The notes under the pieces: model-generated
The model's input: the letters and a program-made list of their open reading frames with translations, nothing else
Database searches by the model: none
Told to the model about the DNA's origin: nothing
DNA from: an uncultured Chloroflexales bacterium
GTDB lineage: Bacteria > Chloroflexota > Chloroflexia > Chloroflexales > Chloroflexaceae
Assembly: GCA_937967405.1 (NCBI GenBank)
Contig: CALCJV010000031.1
Coordinates: 22,523 to 86,522, forward strand
Reading direction: 5' to 3'
DNA length: 64,000 nt
Translations under genes and position numbers: made by a program
In this document: positions 34,114 through 44,054 of the stretch, piece by piece
How positions within the stretch are numbered: position 1 is the first letter of the stretch
Layout: the number at the start of each line of letters is the position of its first letter

Positions 34114-35919
34114 CTATTCCCCCCGCACCACAAGCGGCACATACACGCGCTGCACGGGAGCGGCGATCCGCAGCGGCAGTGGCACCGGGAGGAGCGGCCC
34201 CCACACCCCATCTGCCGTTTGCCCGCGCAGCAGCAAGACCGGCACATCGCGCACAGGGGTGGTGTTGCTTAGTGGGGACGTGCGTGATAAGCACGTCGCG
34301 CCCTGCTGGCACTGGGCCTGCACCTCTGCTAGTGGCAGCACCACCTGCCATACGTCAGGGGTGGTGGGCTGCAATGGGTATGCCCTACCCCCGCGCCAGT
34401 GGGCCTGCCCGATGTACAGCTCGGCGGCGGTAAGCGGATCGGTTGCGTCAAGCGTCATGGTTACCGTGAGGCGGGTAGTGTCGCTGATGATGCTGAGTTG
34501 CTCGGCGGTGAGGTGGATTCCGGCGGGCATCGTGTAGGGCGCGGCGGTCACCTGCAAGCCATACCGCAGCGCAGCGAGATTGCGCCCCCAGAAGTTGCCG
34601 CCCTCGCGGGGGTAGTTGTCCATACATGCAAAGGGGGGCATAAAGCCGCCACACTGCCCATACATTGGTCCGACCTCATAGGTGTAGGAGGGTACGCCTA
34701 GCTCGGCATAGGCCCAGTCATCCGTTGTACCCGAAGTGGGATAGAGGCTCACACTCTGCGCGGGGGTGTAGCCATTCAGAGCGGCCATGCGCCGCCCAAG
34801 CCGCTCCAAGCCTTCCGCATTGGGGGCGGGCGCGGTGCTACTGCCCCACGGCCAGAGGACAAGATCGGAGTAGGAGTGCAGCGTGATAATGACACCGGTG
34901 GTGTCCTCTGGGGCAGCTACCCCATCGGCGGGGCGCGGGGACTCGGCGGGGCGCGGGTAGAGCTGGCGTAGCAAGTCTTGAATGGCTTGGGTCTCTGGCT
35001 CTGAGGCGGGCGCATGACCGGGATAGGTTTGGCTGCACGGGTTGGTGAAGGGCGTATCCACCGTGCCCCAACGATAGCCAAAGTTGCGGTTCAAATCCAC
35101 GCCGCCTTGATTGCCGATGGTGGGTGGCTCCGCGCAGACGGCGGAGCGGGTCAGGTTACGGTTCTTACGCTGGAGGAGTTCGCGCTCGGCAAGGCGGTAG
35201 CCATCTGGGTTGACAAGGGGTACAAGCACCACATCGTAGGCATCCAGCAGCCACGTTGCTTCTGCATCGGTGCCATAGCCTGCGAGCAGGTATTCGGCAA
35301 AGCGCAGAGCAATCTCAGTACTGGCGATCTCACGCGGATGGATCGCAGCCATCAGGAAAAAGACCGGCTTCGAGATCGGGGCGGTGCTGGTGAGCGATAG
35401 GGTGGGTGTGAGTGGGCTATGCACGTGCAAGGCCCAGAGATCGTGCCCCGCTGTGCCGCCCGATTGTTGTTTCGCCCACGAGTCGCCGTAATCTTGCAGG
35501 TGGGTGAGGTTGGGGTATTGGGCCGTGAGGTTCCGCAGATCACGCTCAATTTCAGCAGTCGTCCGGTAGCCGCCCAGAAAGGGCTGGAGGCGGGCGGCCG
35601 TGAGCAGCTCGGTTTGCACGGCATCAATGCGGATCGCCCAGCCAGCAGCCAGCAGGCGATTGTATTCATCTGGGGTGACCAGCGCAAACAGATCGGCACC
35701 ATCGCGCATCTCCAGCACATCTACCCCAGTTGCCACCAAGCGGGCAGCGACTAGCGGGGTAGGCGCGTGGATGCGGACAACAAACAAATCTGCATCAGCA
35801 TCCACGGCGGGGGTGGCCGTGAGGGGCTGGAGCAGGGTGGCAATGACCACCATCTGAAAGAGAACCACTGCGCTGATAAACAAGAATAGGCGGGTAGGGC
35901 GCGAATGGATTACGACCAA
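34114..35919 (-). CDS. Secreted M14 zinc carboxypeptidase
   Basis: 601 residues. Residues 10-33 are a signal peptide or anchor (LFLFISAVVLFQMVVIATLL). A propeptide-like region precedes the M14 domain (about 125-430), which has the zinc ligands in AIHPREIAS (HxxE) and LHSYSD, substrate-site residues in DLNRNFGYRW, and the catalytic Glu in SYTYEVGP. The C-terminal 150 residues look like a beta-sandwich. The start is a TTG at 35919 that overlaps the stop of the upstream gene; GAGGAG 8 bases before it supports this choice. It cleaves C-terminal amino acids from peptides outside the cytoplasmic membrane. Confidence 0.88.
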   Translation of the reverse strand: MVVIHSRPTRLFLFISAVVLFQMVVIATLLQPLTATPAVDADADLFVVRIHAPTPLVAARLVATGVDVLEMRDGADLFALVTPDEYNRLLAAGWAIRIDAVQTELLTAARLQPFLGGYRTTAEIERDLRNLTAQYPNLTHLQDYGDSWAKQQSGGTAGHDLWALHVHSPLTPTLSLTSTAPISKPVFFLMAAIHPREIASTEIALRFAEYLLAGYGTDAEATWLLDAYDVVLVPLVNPDGYRLAERELLQRKNRNLTRSAVCAEPPTIGNQGGVDLNRNFGYRWGTVDTPFTNPCSQTYPGHAPASEPETQAIQDLLRQLYPRPAESPRPADGVAAPEDTTGVIITLHSYSDLVLWPWGSSTAPAPNAEGLERLGRRMAALNGYTPAQSVSLYPTSGTTDDWAYAELGVPSYTYEVGPMYGQCGGFMPPFACMDNYPREGGNFWGRNLAALRYGLQVTAAPYTMPAGIHLTAEQLSIISDTTRLTVTMTLDATDPLTAAELYIGQAHWRGGRAYPLQPTTPDVWQVVLPLAEVQAQCQQGATCLSRTSPLSNTTPVRDVPVLLLRGQTADGVWGPLLPVPLPLRIAAPVQRVYVPLVVRGE

Positions 35920-38900
35920 TGATCAATCTCCTCAATGGCGGCCGATAGGGTATCAAGGAGAGCTGGGCCACCGAGTAGCGCAAAGATCGGCGCAGCACTT
36001 GGCAATACGCGGAAGAGATCATCGCGCCCATACAGGGCAACCTGCATGCTTGCACCGAGTTCAGCAAAGGCCGTCTGCGGATCGCTTGCGGCGGCGTAGC
36101 GGGCCAGCGCAAGGTGCGTGCGGGCTTGGTCGAGTGGTTCAGACATCGTGGAGATGAGGCTCCGAGCCTGTGCCAGATCATCGGGCCTACCGTGTTCGAT
36201 CAAGGCGGCGGCAATCACAGCGAGCACGCGGCTGCGTTGCTGGAGCGTTAGGGTGTGATGGTCGCTATCAAGCAGGGACTGGGCCGCCGCCGTGTTGCCA
36301 CTGGCAACTAGTGCGGGGGCCGCCATCGTGATAGCGCGGATGTACTCATCTGGCACAATGATTGCCGCAAGGCTCTCCATTGCCTCAAGGGGCGCATCGG
36401 AGCGGGCCCGTGCAATCGCCAGATCAGCAAGGGCCCGATCCCGTTCGCGGGCCGCACTGATCTGCATGGCTATCGCGTGTGCCTGTGCCCATTCCTGTCG
36501 TTCGGCCAGTAGGTGGGTCAGCTCATCCAAAGTCCAGTCCCGTTCATCCAGATCGGCTAGGGCTTGGGCCGCCGCAATGCCATCCGCCAGATCGCCACGC
36601 TGGGCAAGAGCCACCGCCACCCGTGAAAGGGCCCGATCTTGCTCCTCGCCGGTGGGCAGTTGCTGCGCGACTTCGTAGGCTTTGGCGCGGTTGCCGAGCG
36701 CGGCATAGGCGGCGGCGAGCATCGCCACGAGGGGCACGCGCACCTCACGCGGCAGGCGGTTAATCACGGAGGTGGCTTGCTCTAGGGCCAGCATAGCTAC
36801 CAATCCTTCAAGGCGCAGGCGCAGATCGAGCAGGGCCGATACCCGCACAGCCACATCCTGAATCCGCCCGGCTACTGCAAGTGCATCGCCGTCTTTGTCG
36901 GCATCAGCGAGGGCTTGCGCGAGCTGCGCGCGCCCACGATCCTGTTGGGTAGGGGTGGGCAGTTGTTCAATGCGGGCAATCGCAGCTTCTTCGTCGTGGG
37001 CAGCTAGGTCGCAGGCTAATTCGATCACGGCCCACGAACGGGCGGTTTCGAGGGCTACCGTACTTAAGAGCGCATCGGGGTCGTCAGTTACACCCATTCG
37101 GGCCAACCGCACGACAACTTCCGACTGGGCCCACGCCTGCATGCTGGTATGCTCGATCTGGTCGGCAAGCTGTTGGGCCGCGGCATACTGTTCGTGCTGC
37201 AAAAGCCAGCGCATAATCTCGGTTTCGAGTGCCCCGCGCCGTTCAACGTGGGCAATCCGGCGAGCAATCTGCAACGCCACCCCAACATCGGTGTGCTGCA
37301 AGGCGGTGCGGGCGAGTTCGGTGTGCAGAGTATCGCGCTGTTCGTGCCACGTCGCCGGAAACTTCAGCTCCTCAATATCGAGGGCTTGCGAGAGCAGGCG
37401 CATCGCAGAGGTACGCATTCGCAGGGTATAACACGCCTCGCCAACTTGACGTAACACGAGAGCTTTCGGGTGGGCATCGGGCAGTTGCTCGATCAACGTC
37501 TGCACGCGGCGCAAGCCCGTTTCGCGGCCGAGCCGTTCAACAGCGATATGCAGCGCGTGGGTGGCGGCATCGGGCGGCATCGTCTGGGACAGGGCGATCA
37601 AGGAGCCAGTGAGGGTGGCCGCCCGCACGAGCCGCACAACATCACCCGCGTGCGCGGCATCGCGTAGCTCCCACGCGGCATCGTGGGCCGCATCAAGCAG
37701 GCTGCTGGTGCGCCGTTCTTGGGCCCGGACCCATGCTCGCTGGGTTACATAGGGCAACAGCGCGGCCCGCTGGGGAGGGTGGCTTAGGGCGGCGTGACGC
37801 GAGAATTGCCGTGCAAGGTAGTGCCCGACTGGATTCAGGCTGGATGATGCCGCACTAGGCGTGTTGGTGGGGCTACTGCCGAGTGAGCCATCCCGCTCAA
37901 AGACGTGGAGTGCAGTGCGGGCAAGGGTGGCATGCATCGCCGCGAGTGCGTCGGGGGCGTGGGTATCAATAAAACTGCGTAGGCTCCAGTGATCCAGACT
38001 GACGTGGGTGGTGGTAAGCTGCACCAAGCCTAGTTGTTGCCACTGGCTGAGGGTGGGCTGTGGATCGAATTGGAGTACCTGCTGACACAGGGCAAGCGGG
38101 AGTGGCTCACCAGCTGCACCGAGCAGCAGCGCGAGGCGTTGCTCCTGCACAGGGAGGTGTTGCCACCACACGGCATACAGGGCGGATAGCTCTGGGCGCA
38201 CCTGTTCCGAAGTGAGCATGCCCGCCTGCACCATCTGGTAGGCTAGCCGCAGATGCAGGAGATTGCCCTGCGCGGCGGTAATAAGGGGCATCATATCGGC
38301 ACTGGTGCAGCCCATCCGCAGGAGCAGCTGCGATTGATCGCGTAGGCTGCCGCTGCCACGCTGGGGGAGGGTAATCTGCTCAAGCGGCAGAAACGGTAGC
38401 TCTGTGGTGGGCTGGGCCCCGATCACTAGCATACAGCCTTCTGGGAGGGTGTGCGGCAGCAGCAATGGCAGCGAACGCAAGGGCTGGGAAGGACAGGTAG
38501 GCAGATCAATCAGGATAATTAAGGGTCTGTCGGGCTTACACTGCACTGCCGCAACGAGCACCGCTTCAAGAGCGTGGGCATTAATCCGCGTGGCCGGTGG
38601 GATCAAGGGGACATCCAGATCATACAACGCGATGATCTGGGCGGCGAGGGCGGCTACGCCGTTGCCCTGATCCGCATCGGCAAACCAGAACGGCATGGGG
38701 CGCGTGCTGGCAAGATGAGCGAGGAGCGTGGTGATACCACTGCCGGGCGTACCTTCGAGCCGCACTACACCGGATTGCTGGCTCTGCAAGGCAACTTCGA
38801 GGCGGGTGAGCGGGAGGCGTTGCCCAGTGAAAGCAGGGGCGGTGCGCTGGATCAGGGCAACTTGCGCGTGGATGCTCGCCTGTACTGTTTGCAGCAGCAG

Positions 38901-38978
38901 CGGCATACGCTGAAGGGCTGCGACAGCTGGGGGCACAGGTTCCGGCAGTTGGTGTGCGGTCTGGTCGGTCTCAGTCAT
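35910..38978 (-). CDS. STAND-like protein with degenerate P-loop and long helical repeats
   Basis: 1022 residues from the ATG at 38978 (the track uses GTG 38981). The N-terminal third resembles a STAND NTPase: a P-loop region VVRLEGTPGSGITTLLAHL (73-90), Walker B-like RPLIILIDLP, and a winged-helix-like region near 270-340. The P-loop Lys is replaced by Ile, so nucleotide hydrolysis is doubtful. Residues from about 440 to 1020 are arrays of 30-40 residue helical repeats rich in Ala and Leu (ALADLDERDWTLDELTHLLAER), like TPR or HEAT arrays. No membrane segment. It is cotranscribed with the secreted M14 carboxypeptidase (10-base overlap). The function is unknown. Confidence 0.75.
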   Translation of the reverse strand: MTETDQTAHQLPEPVPPAVAALQRMPLLLQTVQASIHAQVALIQRTAPAFTGQRLPLTRLEVALQSQQSGVVRLEGTPGSGITTLLAHLASTRPMPFWFADADQGNGVAALAAQIIALYDLDVPLIPPATRINAHALEAVLVAAVQCKPDRPLIILIDLPTCPSQPLRSLPLLLPHTLPEGCMLVIGAQPTTELPFLPLEQITLPQRGSGSLRDQSQLLLRMGCTSADMMPLITAAQGNLLHLRLAYQMVQAGMLTSEQVRPELSALYAVWWQHLPVQEQRLALLLGAAGEPLPLALCQQVLQFDPQPTLSQWQQLGLVQLTTTHVSLDHWSLRSFIDTHAPDALAAMHATLARTALHVFERDGSLGSSPTNTPSAASSSLNPVGHYLARQFSRHAALSHPPQRAALLPYVTQRAWVRAQERRTSSLLDAAHDAAWELRDAAHAGDVVRLVRAATLTGSLIALSQTMPPDAATHALHIAVERLGRETGLRRVQTLIEQLPDAHPKALVLRQVGEACYTLRMRTSAMRLLSQALDIEELKFPATWHEQRDTLHTELARTALQHTDVGVALQIARRIAHVERRGALETEIMRWLLQHEQYAAAQQLADQIEHTSMQAWAQSEVVVRLARMGVTDDPDALLSTVALETARSWAVIELACDLAAHDEEAAIARIEQLPTPTQQDRGRAQLAQALADADKDGDALAVAGRIQDVAVRVSALLDLRLRLEGLVAMLALEQATSVINRLPREVRVPLVAMLAAAYAALGNRAKAYEVAQQLPTGEEQDRALSRVAVALAQRGDLADGIAAAQALADLDERDWTLDELTHLLAERQEWAQAHAIAMQISAARERDRALADLAIARARSDAPLEAMESLAAIIVPDEYIRAITMAAPALVASGNTAAAQSLLDSDHHTLTLQQRSRVLAVIAAALIEHGRPDDLAQARSLISTMSEPLDQARTHLALARYAAASDPQTAFAELGASMQVALYGRDDLFRVLPSAAPIFALLGGPALLDTLSAAIEEIDHWS

Positions 38979-39055
38979 CACGGCGGATCCTTCTCTTGCG
39001 CTCAGTGGGGCGCAGCAATTCCTGTCGCCTGTGGTTTACTTCATCCTTCAACCTC

Positions 39056-39084
39056 ATGATACCACAGCCATCACAGTTCGGCAT
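39056..39084 (-). promoter_or_regulatory. Promoter for the STAND-like gene
   Basis: The minus strand reads ATGCCG, 17 bases, TATCAT, with TGG before the -10 (extended). Confidence 0.45.
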
Positions 39085-39113
39085 CCACTCCATACTGCGT
39101 CAAGCATGGTACA

Positions 39114-41171
39114 ATGCAGAGCGTGAACCGAGAGCCAGCCTCACAATCCGCAGAGCGCACTACGCCTGAGCCGCTGCCCCCGCACTTGCCCTCGCATTGG
39201 CAATGGTCGGTGTTCCTGTTGTTATTCGGGCTAGCCCTGCTGCTACGCGGGCTGACGCTGGGCTGGGGCTTGCCCTATGTCGAGCATCCCGATGAGCCGG
39301 CCCTCTTTCGCATTGCCGTGCGGATGGCCCAGACCGGCGATCTGCACCCGTACAATTTCTTCTACCCCTCGCTGTACTACTACATGCTCGCTAGCGTTAC
39401 CCATTTGTATAGCTGGTGGGGCAGCCTCACGGGACACGGGCTGTCGCTCGAACAGCTCCCACGCGATACGTTCTTTTTCACTACCGCCCCTGATCTGTAC
39501 ATCTGGCAGCGGGCACTGACTGCACTACTCGGTGCAGCGACAGTGCCCGCGCTCTATCTGCTTGGCACGCGCATGTATGGGTGGCATACGGGGCTGCTGG
39601 CGGGCGTACTGCTAGCAGTCAGTAGCTACCATATTGAGCATAGCCAATTCATCACCACCGATGTACCGACAGGGCTGTGGTCGGTAGTGGTGCTGCTGGG
39701 GGCGTGGGAGATTGCCACCACCGGACGCTGGTGCGGCTACCTCGTGGCTGGGCTAGCGGTGGGCTTGGCTACGGGAACCAAGTACAATGCCTTGATGGTG
39801 TCCGTGAGTGTGCCGCTCGCGCACATGCTGTATTGGCAAGGGCGTAGCTTGGGGCGTAGCCTTGTGCCATTGCTAGCGAGCGGGGCCGTCGCGGCGGGCG
39901 TATTCTTGCTTACGACACCCTATATTCTGCTCGATTGGCAGAGCTTCATCAGCTCATTCACTGGCAAGGTGGTAGATTACTCGCCGCCGACTGCTGGTGC
40001 GTTCGGCGGACGCTTCCCTGTGCAGCAGTATGCCCGTTTCTTCTGGCGCGAGGGCCTCATGCCGACCGGTGTGCTGCTGCTGCTGCTGGGGTTGCCGCTG
40101 CTGCTGTGGCGTTCGCCGCGCCCGACGTGGTTGTTGCTAGCCGCAATTGGGGCTGAGGTGGGCTTGCTGCTCACGTTTACGATCCACTTCTCACGCAATC
40201 TGCTGCCGATCATTCCACTGGTGTGGCTGCTGGCGGCGGCCGGTACGCTTGCCCTAGCGCGGCTGTTTCCCGTGCGCCTGCCGCGTGCGCTAGCGACGGG
40301 GGTGCTGATTGTGCTGCTGCTGGGGCCGCAGATCAGCGATACGGCATGGCTGCTGCGCTACTGGAGCCAACCGCACACGATGCGCTCGGCGGCGGAGGTG
40401 GTGCAGGCCCAGCCGCGGGGGATGCTCACGGCGGTAGATAGCAATCCGGTGCAGTGGTCTGGCGATCCGGTGGTATTTCCGTTGCCGCGTGTGTGCGAGC
40501 ATCCGACGGCGTGGTATCAGCAGCGGGGGTTTCGCTACCTGATTATCAATGAGGATCGCCGCCGCTCGCAGTGCCGCGAGCAATACTTTCGCTTGATTGC
40601 GGAAAATCGCGTGCTGGCGAGTTTCCCGCCGCGTGCGGAGGGGCTACGTCCGGGGCCGGGCGGGGCCGTGCTAGATTTGGGGCAGCACCCGCAGCTGATC
40701 CCGTTCACCCGACGGGAGGTGCGGTTTGGGGGGGCGTTGCAGCTTCTTGGCTATGAGGTGCAGCCGGGCGAACTTCGGCCCCGAATTAGCCCGCTCGAAG
40801 GGGCCGCGACAACGATGCTTGCCGCAGATACGGAGCAGTCGCTTCAGATCAATCTATACTGGTGGGTAGCTCAGCCGTTGCCATTGGATTATTGGCTGTT
40901 TGTGCATGTGTATGCCGCCGATGGCACGCGGGTGGCCCAGCGTGATGCGCCCCTGCGCCCCGATTACCCGCCGACGCAGTGGCAAGCGGGCGAGCTGGTG
41001 CTGGAGCGGGCCGATATGGTCCTCCCCGCGTTGCCCGCCGGAAGCTACACGCTGCATCTGGGGGTATACGATCCGGCGACGTTTGCCCGCCTGCCGGTTG
41101 ATGATCCACAGGCTGAAGATCAGCGTATCGTGCTGTTCACGCTGGAGTCTGGGTTCAGATCACTCAACTGA
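39114..41171 (+). CDS. GT-C membrane glycosyltransferase (ArnT/PMT-like)
   Basis: 685 residues. The first periplasmic loop carries the acidic GT-C motif VEHPDEPALFR, followed by the family segment LHPYNFFYPSLYYYM. About 10-12 hydrophobic helices span residues 30-430. The remaining 250 residues are a soluble, beta-rich domain on the outer side (LLGYEVQPGELRP and onward). It transfers a sugar or other group from a polyprenyl-phosphate donor. The start codon ATG (39114) sits inside a TACAAT that looks like a -10, so the true start may be a later codon such as the GTG at 39123. There is no Shine-Dalgarno. Confidence 0.88.
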   Translation: MQSVNREPASQSAERTTPEPLPPHLPSHWQWSVFLLLFGLALLLRGLTLGWGLPYVEHPDEPALFRIAVRMAQTGDLHPYNFFYPSLYYYMLASVTHLYSWWGSLTGHGLSLEQLPRDTFFFTTAPDLYIWQRALTALLGAATVPALYLLGTRMYGWHTGLLAGVLLAVSSYHIEHSQFITTDVPTGLWSVVVLLGAWEIATTGRWCGYLVAGLAVGLATGTKYNALMVSVSVPLAHMLYWQGRSLGRSLVPLLASGAVAAGVFLLTTPYILLDWQSFISSFTGKVVDYSPPTAGAFGGRFPVQQYARFFWREGLMPTGVLLLLLGLPLLLWRSPRPTWLLLAAIGAEVGLLLTFTIHFSRNLLPIIPLVWLLAAAGTLALARLFPVRLPRALATGVLIVLLLGPQISDTAWLLRYWSQPHTMRSAAEVVQAQPRGMLTAVDSNPVQWSGDPVVFPLPRVCEHPTAWYQQRGFRYLIINEDRRRSQCREQYFRLIAENRVLASFPPRAEGLRPGPGGAVLDLGQHPQLIPFTRREVRFGGALQLLGYEVQPGELRPRISPLEGAATTMLAADTEQSLQINLYWWVAQPLPLDYWLFVHVYAADGTRVAQRDAPLRPDYPPTQWQAGELVLERADMVLPALPAGSYTLHLGVYDPATFARLPVDDPQAEDQRIVLFTLESGFRSLN

Positions 41172-41204
41172 ACAAGCCCCTGACATCTGCCACCTAACTC
41201 CTAC
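41172..41204. repeat. Degenerate heptad-type repeats (site D)
   Basis: CCCTGAC, ATCTGCC, ACCTAAC, TCCTACT follow each other with 7-base spacing between the convergent glycosyltransferase and DUF951 genes. They resemble the complement of the GGTGTCA heptads at sites A-C, but are much decayed. Confidence 0.35.
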
Positions 41205-41395
41205 TCCGGTAGTAACACGCGCCGCACGCGCCGCTCTAGCTCGGCACGCGGCAGGCGGATGTGGCGTTGGCAGGTCTGGCAGACGATGCCGATCTCGGCT
41301 CCGAGCCGCGTGATCCGCCATGTATCGCCGCCGCAGGCGTGGGGCTTGCGGAGTTGCACAACATCATTCAGCTTGAGCGGGAGCGGGGGTTTCAT
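41201..41395 (-). CDS. DUF951 family small protein
   Basis: 64 residues from the ATG at 41395; the longer track ORF overlaps mazG. The family segment LNDVVQLRKPHACGGDTWRITRLGAEIGIVCQTCQRHIRLPRAELERRVRR is clear, with three Cys (one in CGG, two in CQTC) that may bind a metal or a nucleic acid. The function is not known. The start overlaps the mazG stop (ATGA), so it is the last gene of the lepA-PPIase-mazG operon. Confidence 0.85.
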   Translation of the reverse strand: MKPPLPLKLNDVVQLRKPHACGGDTWRITRLGAEIGIVCQTCQRHIRLPRAELERRVRRVLLPE

Positions 41396-42972
41396 TCGGG
41401 GCGAGCAGGATGGTCTACGTTGGGAAGAGCAGTGGTGTGCTGCTTGGCGGCGTGCCACTGGGCCAGCTTCTGTTCTAGGGTTAGCTCTTGCAAGGTCTGC
41501 CCACGTTCGCGCAAGACATGCTCGACGAATTGGAAGCGGCGGCGATATTTGGCATTGGCTTCGCGCAGGGCACTCTCGGCATCAATGGTGAGCCAACGGG
41601 CGAGCTGCACCGCCGCATACAGCAGATCGCCAAACTCTTCGCGCAGGTGGGCATGGGTGGCAGGGCTGGGCTGAGCCTGCCACGCGGCGTAGGCAGTGCG
41701 TAGCTCGGCAAGTTCTTCATCCACCTTGCCCCAAATTTGCGCTGGCGTGGCCCAATCGAAGCCGACGCGGGCTGCTTTCGTACCATATTTCTGGGCTGTG
41801 GCAAGGGCTGGCAGATCGTGTGGAATGCCATCAAGGGCGCTCTCGCGGGTGCGCCCTTTGGCGCGGAGTTCGGCCGCTTTGATCTGCTCCCAAGTATGCA
41901 GCACCGTGCCGGTATCGCTGAGCGTCAGGTCGCCAAAGACATGCGGGTGACGGCGGATCAGCTTGCTGGTGATCTGCTCCAACACGTCAGGCAGGGCAAA
42001 GTCGCCGGCCTGCCGCGCCATCTCACTCTGCACCACCACTTGCAAGAGCAGATCGCCGAGTTCCTCGCACAAGGCGGGGGTGTCCTGTGCATCGAGGGCT
42101 TCAAGGACCTCGTAGGCTTCTTCGCGCAGGGTTGTTCGCAGCGATTGGGCGGTTTGCTGCACATCCCACGGGCAGCCGCCGGGGCCGAGTAGGCGGGCTA
42201 CCACCCATTCAAGGGCGGCGGTGCTGCGGCGTTGGACTGCTAGCGCAAGCGGTGGCAGATAGAGGGCACAGGCTGCACTGGCGGGTACGGCAAGCGCATG
42301 CACATCGGCGAGGGTGAGGGCATGCGGCGGCAGCGGCGTGCCCGCGAAGTCTAGGCTGAGCAGGTGCGCCGGATGCTTGGCGGGGTAGTGCAGCAGCAGC
42401 AGGTCGCTCAGTTCGGACAGGCTCGCGGCACTTGGCGGTGGGTCGAGCCAGATGAGGGCGGCAGTGGTGGTGTGGATCGGGTAGGGTAGGCGCGGGGGCT
42501 GGTATGCACCGCGTTGCTGGGTGACACTCCATGCCTGCACGTCGCTGATGATCGGCGTATCTGCTAGCCAATCGGAACTGAGGAGCGATGCAAGGTGGTA
42601 GAGGTGCGCGGTTGGCAGGGCCGGGTCATTGGGCAACATGGCTCGCCACGCAGCGGCGATGCTTACGCCAGCCACGAGATGCAAAGCACAGCCTTGTGTG
42701 CGATACCACGCCAGCATCGCCGGATGATCGTCGGGGCTGCCGGGCAAGGCGAGCGTTGCCCGGCCGTGTGCAGTGGCATAGGCGAGCACGGCGGTGTGCT
42801 GTGCCGGATCGGGGTTCAGCGCATGCACGGGTAGCCCAGCAAGGGCAAGGTGGTGCGGGGTGGGGCTAAAGATCAGCGTGGCTTGAGCGAGCTGATCCCG
42901 CCCTGCGTAGGTCAGCAGCGCGGGATCGCCAGTGCCCATGCCCACAATCCAAACGATAGGTGCGGCCGTCAT
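41392..42972 (-). CDS. mazG: MazG nucleoside triphosphate pyrophosphohydrolase with N-terminal methylase-like domain
   Basis: 526 residues. Residues 1-230 are a tetrapyrrole-methylase-like (SAM methylase fold) domain starting IVWIVGMGTGDPALLTYAGRD. Residues 250-500 hold MazG repeats, with GGCPWDVQQTAQSLRTTLREEAYEVLEALD (EExxE metal motif) and a second copy ending REEFGDLLYAAVQLARW. This fusion is the YabN-type arrangement of many Gram-positive and Chloroflexi genomes. MazG hydrolyses NTPs to monophosphates and cleans damaged nucleotides. It starts 3 bases after the PPIase gene stop. Confidence 0.92.
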   Translation of the reverse strand: MTAAPIVWIVGMGTGDPALLTYAGRDQLAQATLIFSPTPHHLALAGLPVHALNPDPAQHTAVLAYATAHGRATLALPGSPDDHPAMLAWYRTQGCALHLVAGVSIAAAWRAMLPNDPALPTAHLYHLASLLSSDWLADTPIISDVQAWSVTQQRGAYQPPRLPYPIHTTTAALIWLDPPPSAASLSELSDLLLLHYPAKHPAHLLSLDFAGTPLPPHALTLADVHALAVPASAACALYLPPLALAVQRRSTAALEWVVARLLGPGGCPWDVQQTAQSLRTTLREEAYEVLEALDAQDTPALCEELGDLLLQVVVQSEMARQAGDFALPDVLEQITSKLIRRHPHVFGDLTLSDTGTVLHTWEQIKAAELRAKGRTRESALDGIPHDLPALATAQKYGTKAARVGFDWATPAQIWGKVDEELAELRTAYAAWQAQPSPATHAHLREEFGDLLYAAVQLARWLTIDAESALREANAKYRRRFQFVEHVLRERGQTLQELTLEQKLAQWHAAKQHTTALPNVDHPARPE

Positions 42973-42975
42973 TGA

Positions 42976-44001
42976 TTATGGGGATGGGGTCGGAGTTAGC
43001 TCAAGTTCTTCAATCGTAATATCGGGCATGCCTTGTGGCATGGCGGGCATCGTTGGCACTTCGGCAGGGAAGGGGAGCGGCACGGTGCTAAGGTCAATGT
43101 CGCGATTGACGACCAGCGTACCATCGGCCTCCGCCGCTTTGCGAATGCTCTCGTACCATGGCATGAAGGTTGCTTCAAAATGCTGTTGGGCACTCCCGCT
43201 CTGACGGAGCTGCTCAATATCATCGTAGGGGCGATTCTCTTGGCGATCCTCAACTACAATGACGTGGAACCCGAATTGGCTCTTGACAATCACTGGCTTG
43301 TTTAGCTCGGCGGTAAAGGCCGCCTCTTCGTATTCGGGCACGAAGTTGCCCTTGGCAACCCAGCCATACGTGCCGCCTTTGTCCTTCGAGCCGGGATCAG
43401 TGGAGTATTCCGCAGCAAGTTTGGCGAAGTCTTCCCCCGCTTCTAGCTTCGCCAGCACCTCTTTGGCGGTCGCCTCGTCTTCGACCAGAATGTGGCGCGA
43501 GTTGAACATGTCGGCAGTGGTATGCTTCGCCACCACCTGCAACACCAGCTGCTGCTGAGTCAGTTCTTCACGCAGGGCGGCTTCTTCTTCAGCCGTCATC
43601 TCGGCTGCTTCCATCCCGCCCATCCCAGCAAATTGCTTGCGCTGCTCGATCTGCTTGTCAATTTCGGCTGGGTCTACGCCTAGCCCTTCTTCGCGGGCGA
43701 TGCGGGTCAACAGTTCTTGCTGGATCATTTCATCCAGAATTGATTGGCGGACGTTCTGCTCATCGGCAAGGGCGTTGATCTCCTCCTCGCTCTGCCCCTG
43801 CATCCGCATTTGGGTAAGGATCGGGCCAAGGGTTTCTTCCAAACGTTGCTCAAAATCAGCGAGGGTGACAACTTGATCATTGATGCTAAACAGCACGGGG
43901 CTGGCGGGGGTTGGGGTTGCGGCGGATGGATTTGCGCCACAGCCAGCCAACAACCCGAGTCCGAGTAGCAACAGCATGATCTGAGTGGGGAACCACTTCA
44001 C
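42976..44001 (-). CDS. Lipoprotein peptidyl-prolyl isomerase (PpiC/PrsA/SurA-like)
   Basis: 341 residues. A lipoprotein signal with lipobox LLAGC (Cys21) is followed by a SurA_N-like helical region (35-160) with Glu/Gln-rich coiled coil, and a parvulin domain at about 168-258 (SRHILVEDEATAKEVLAKL, GGTYGWVAKGNFVPEYEEAAF, SQFGFHVIVVEDR). The C-terminal 60 residues are Pro-rich. It helps fold secreted proteins on the outer face of the membrane, like PrsA. The gene follows lepA by 53 bases on the same strand. Confidence 0.9.
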   Translation of the reverse strand: MKWFPTQIMLLLLGLGLLAGCGANPSAATPTPASPVLFSINDQVVTLADFEQRLEETLGPILTQMRMQGQSEEEINALADEQNVRQSILDEMIQQELLTRIAREEGLGVDPAEIDKQIEQRKQFAGMGGMEAAEMTAEEEAALREELTQQQLVLQVVAKHTTADMFNSRHILVEDEATAKEVLAKLEAGEDFAKLAAEYSTDPGSKDKGGTYGWVAKGNFVPEYEEAAFTAELNKPVIVKSQFGFHVIVVEDRQENRPYDDIEQLRQSGSAQQHFEATFMPWYESIRKAAEADGTLVVNRDIDLSTVPLPFPAEVPTMPAMPQGMPDITIEELELTPTPSP

Positions 44002-44054
44002 GGTACATCTCTCCTTAAGTTAAGTATAGTGATAGATACTGTGGTGCACGAAGC

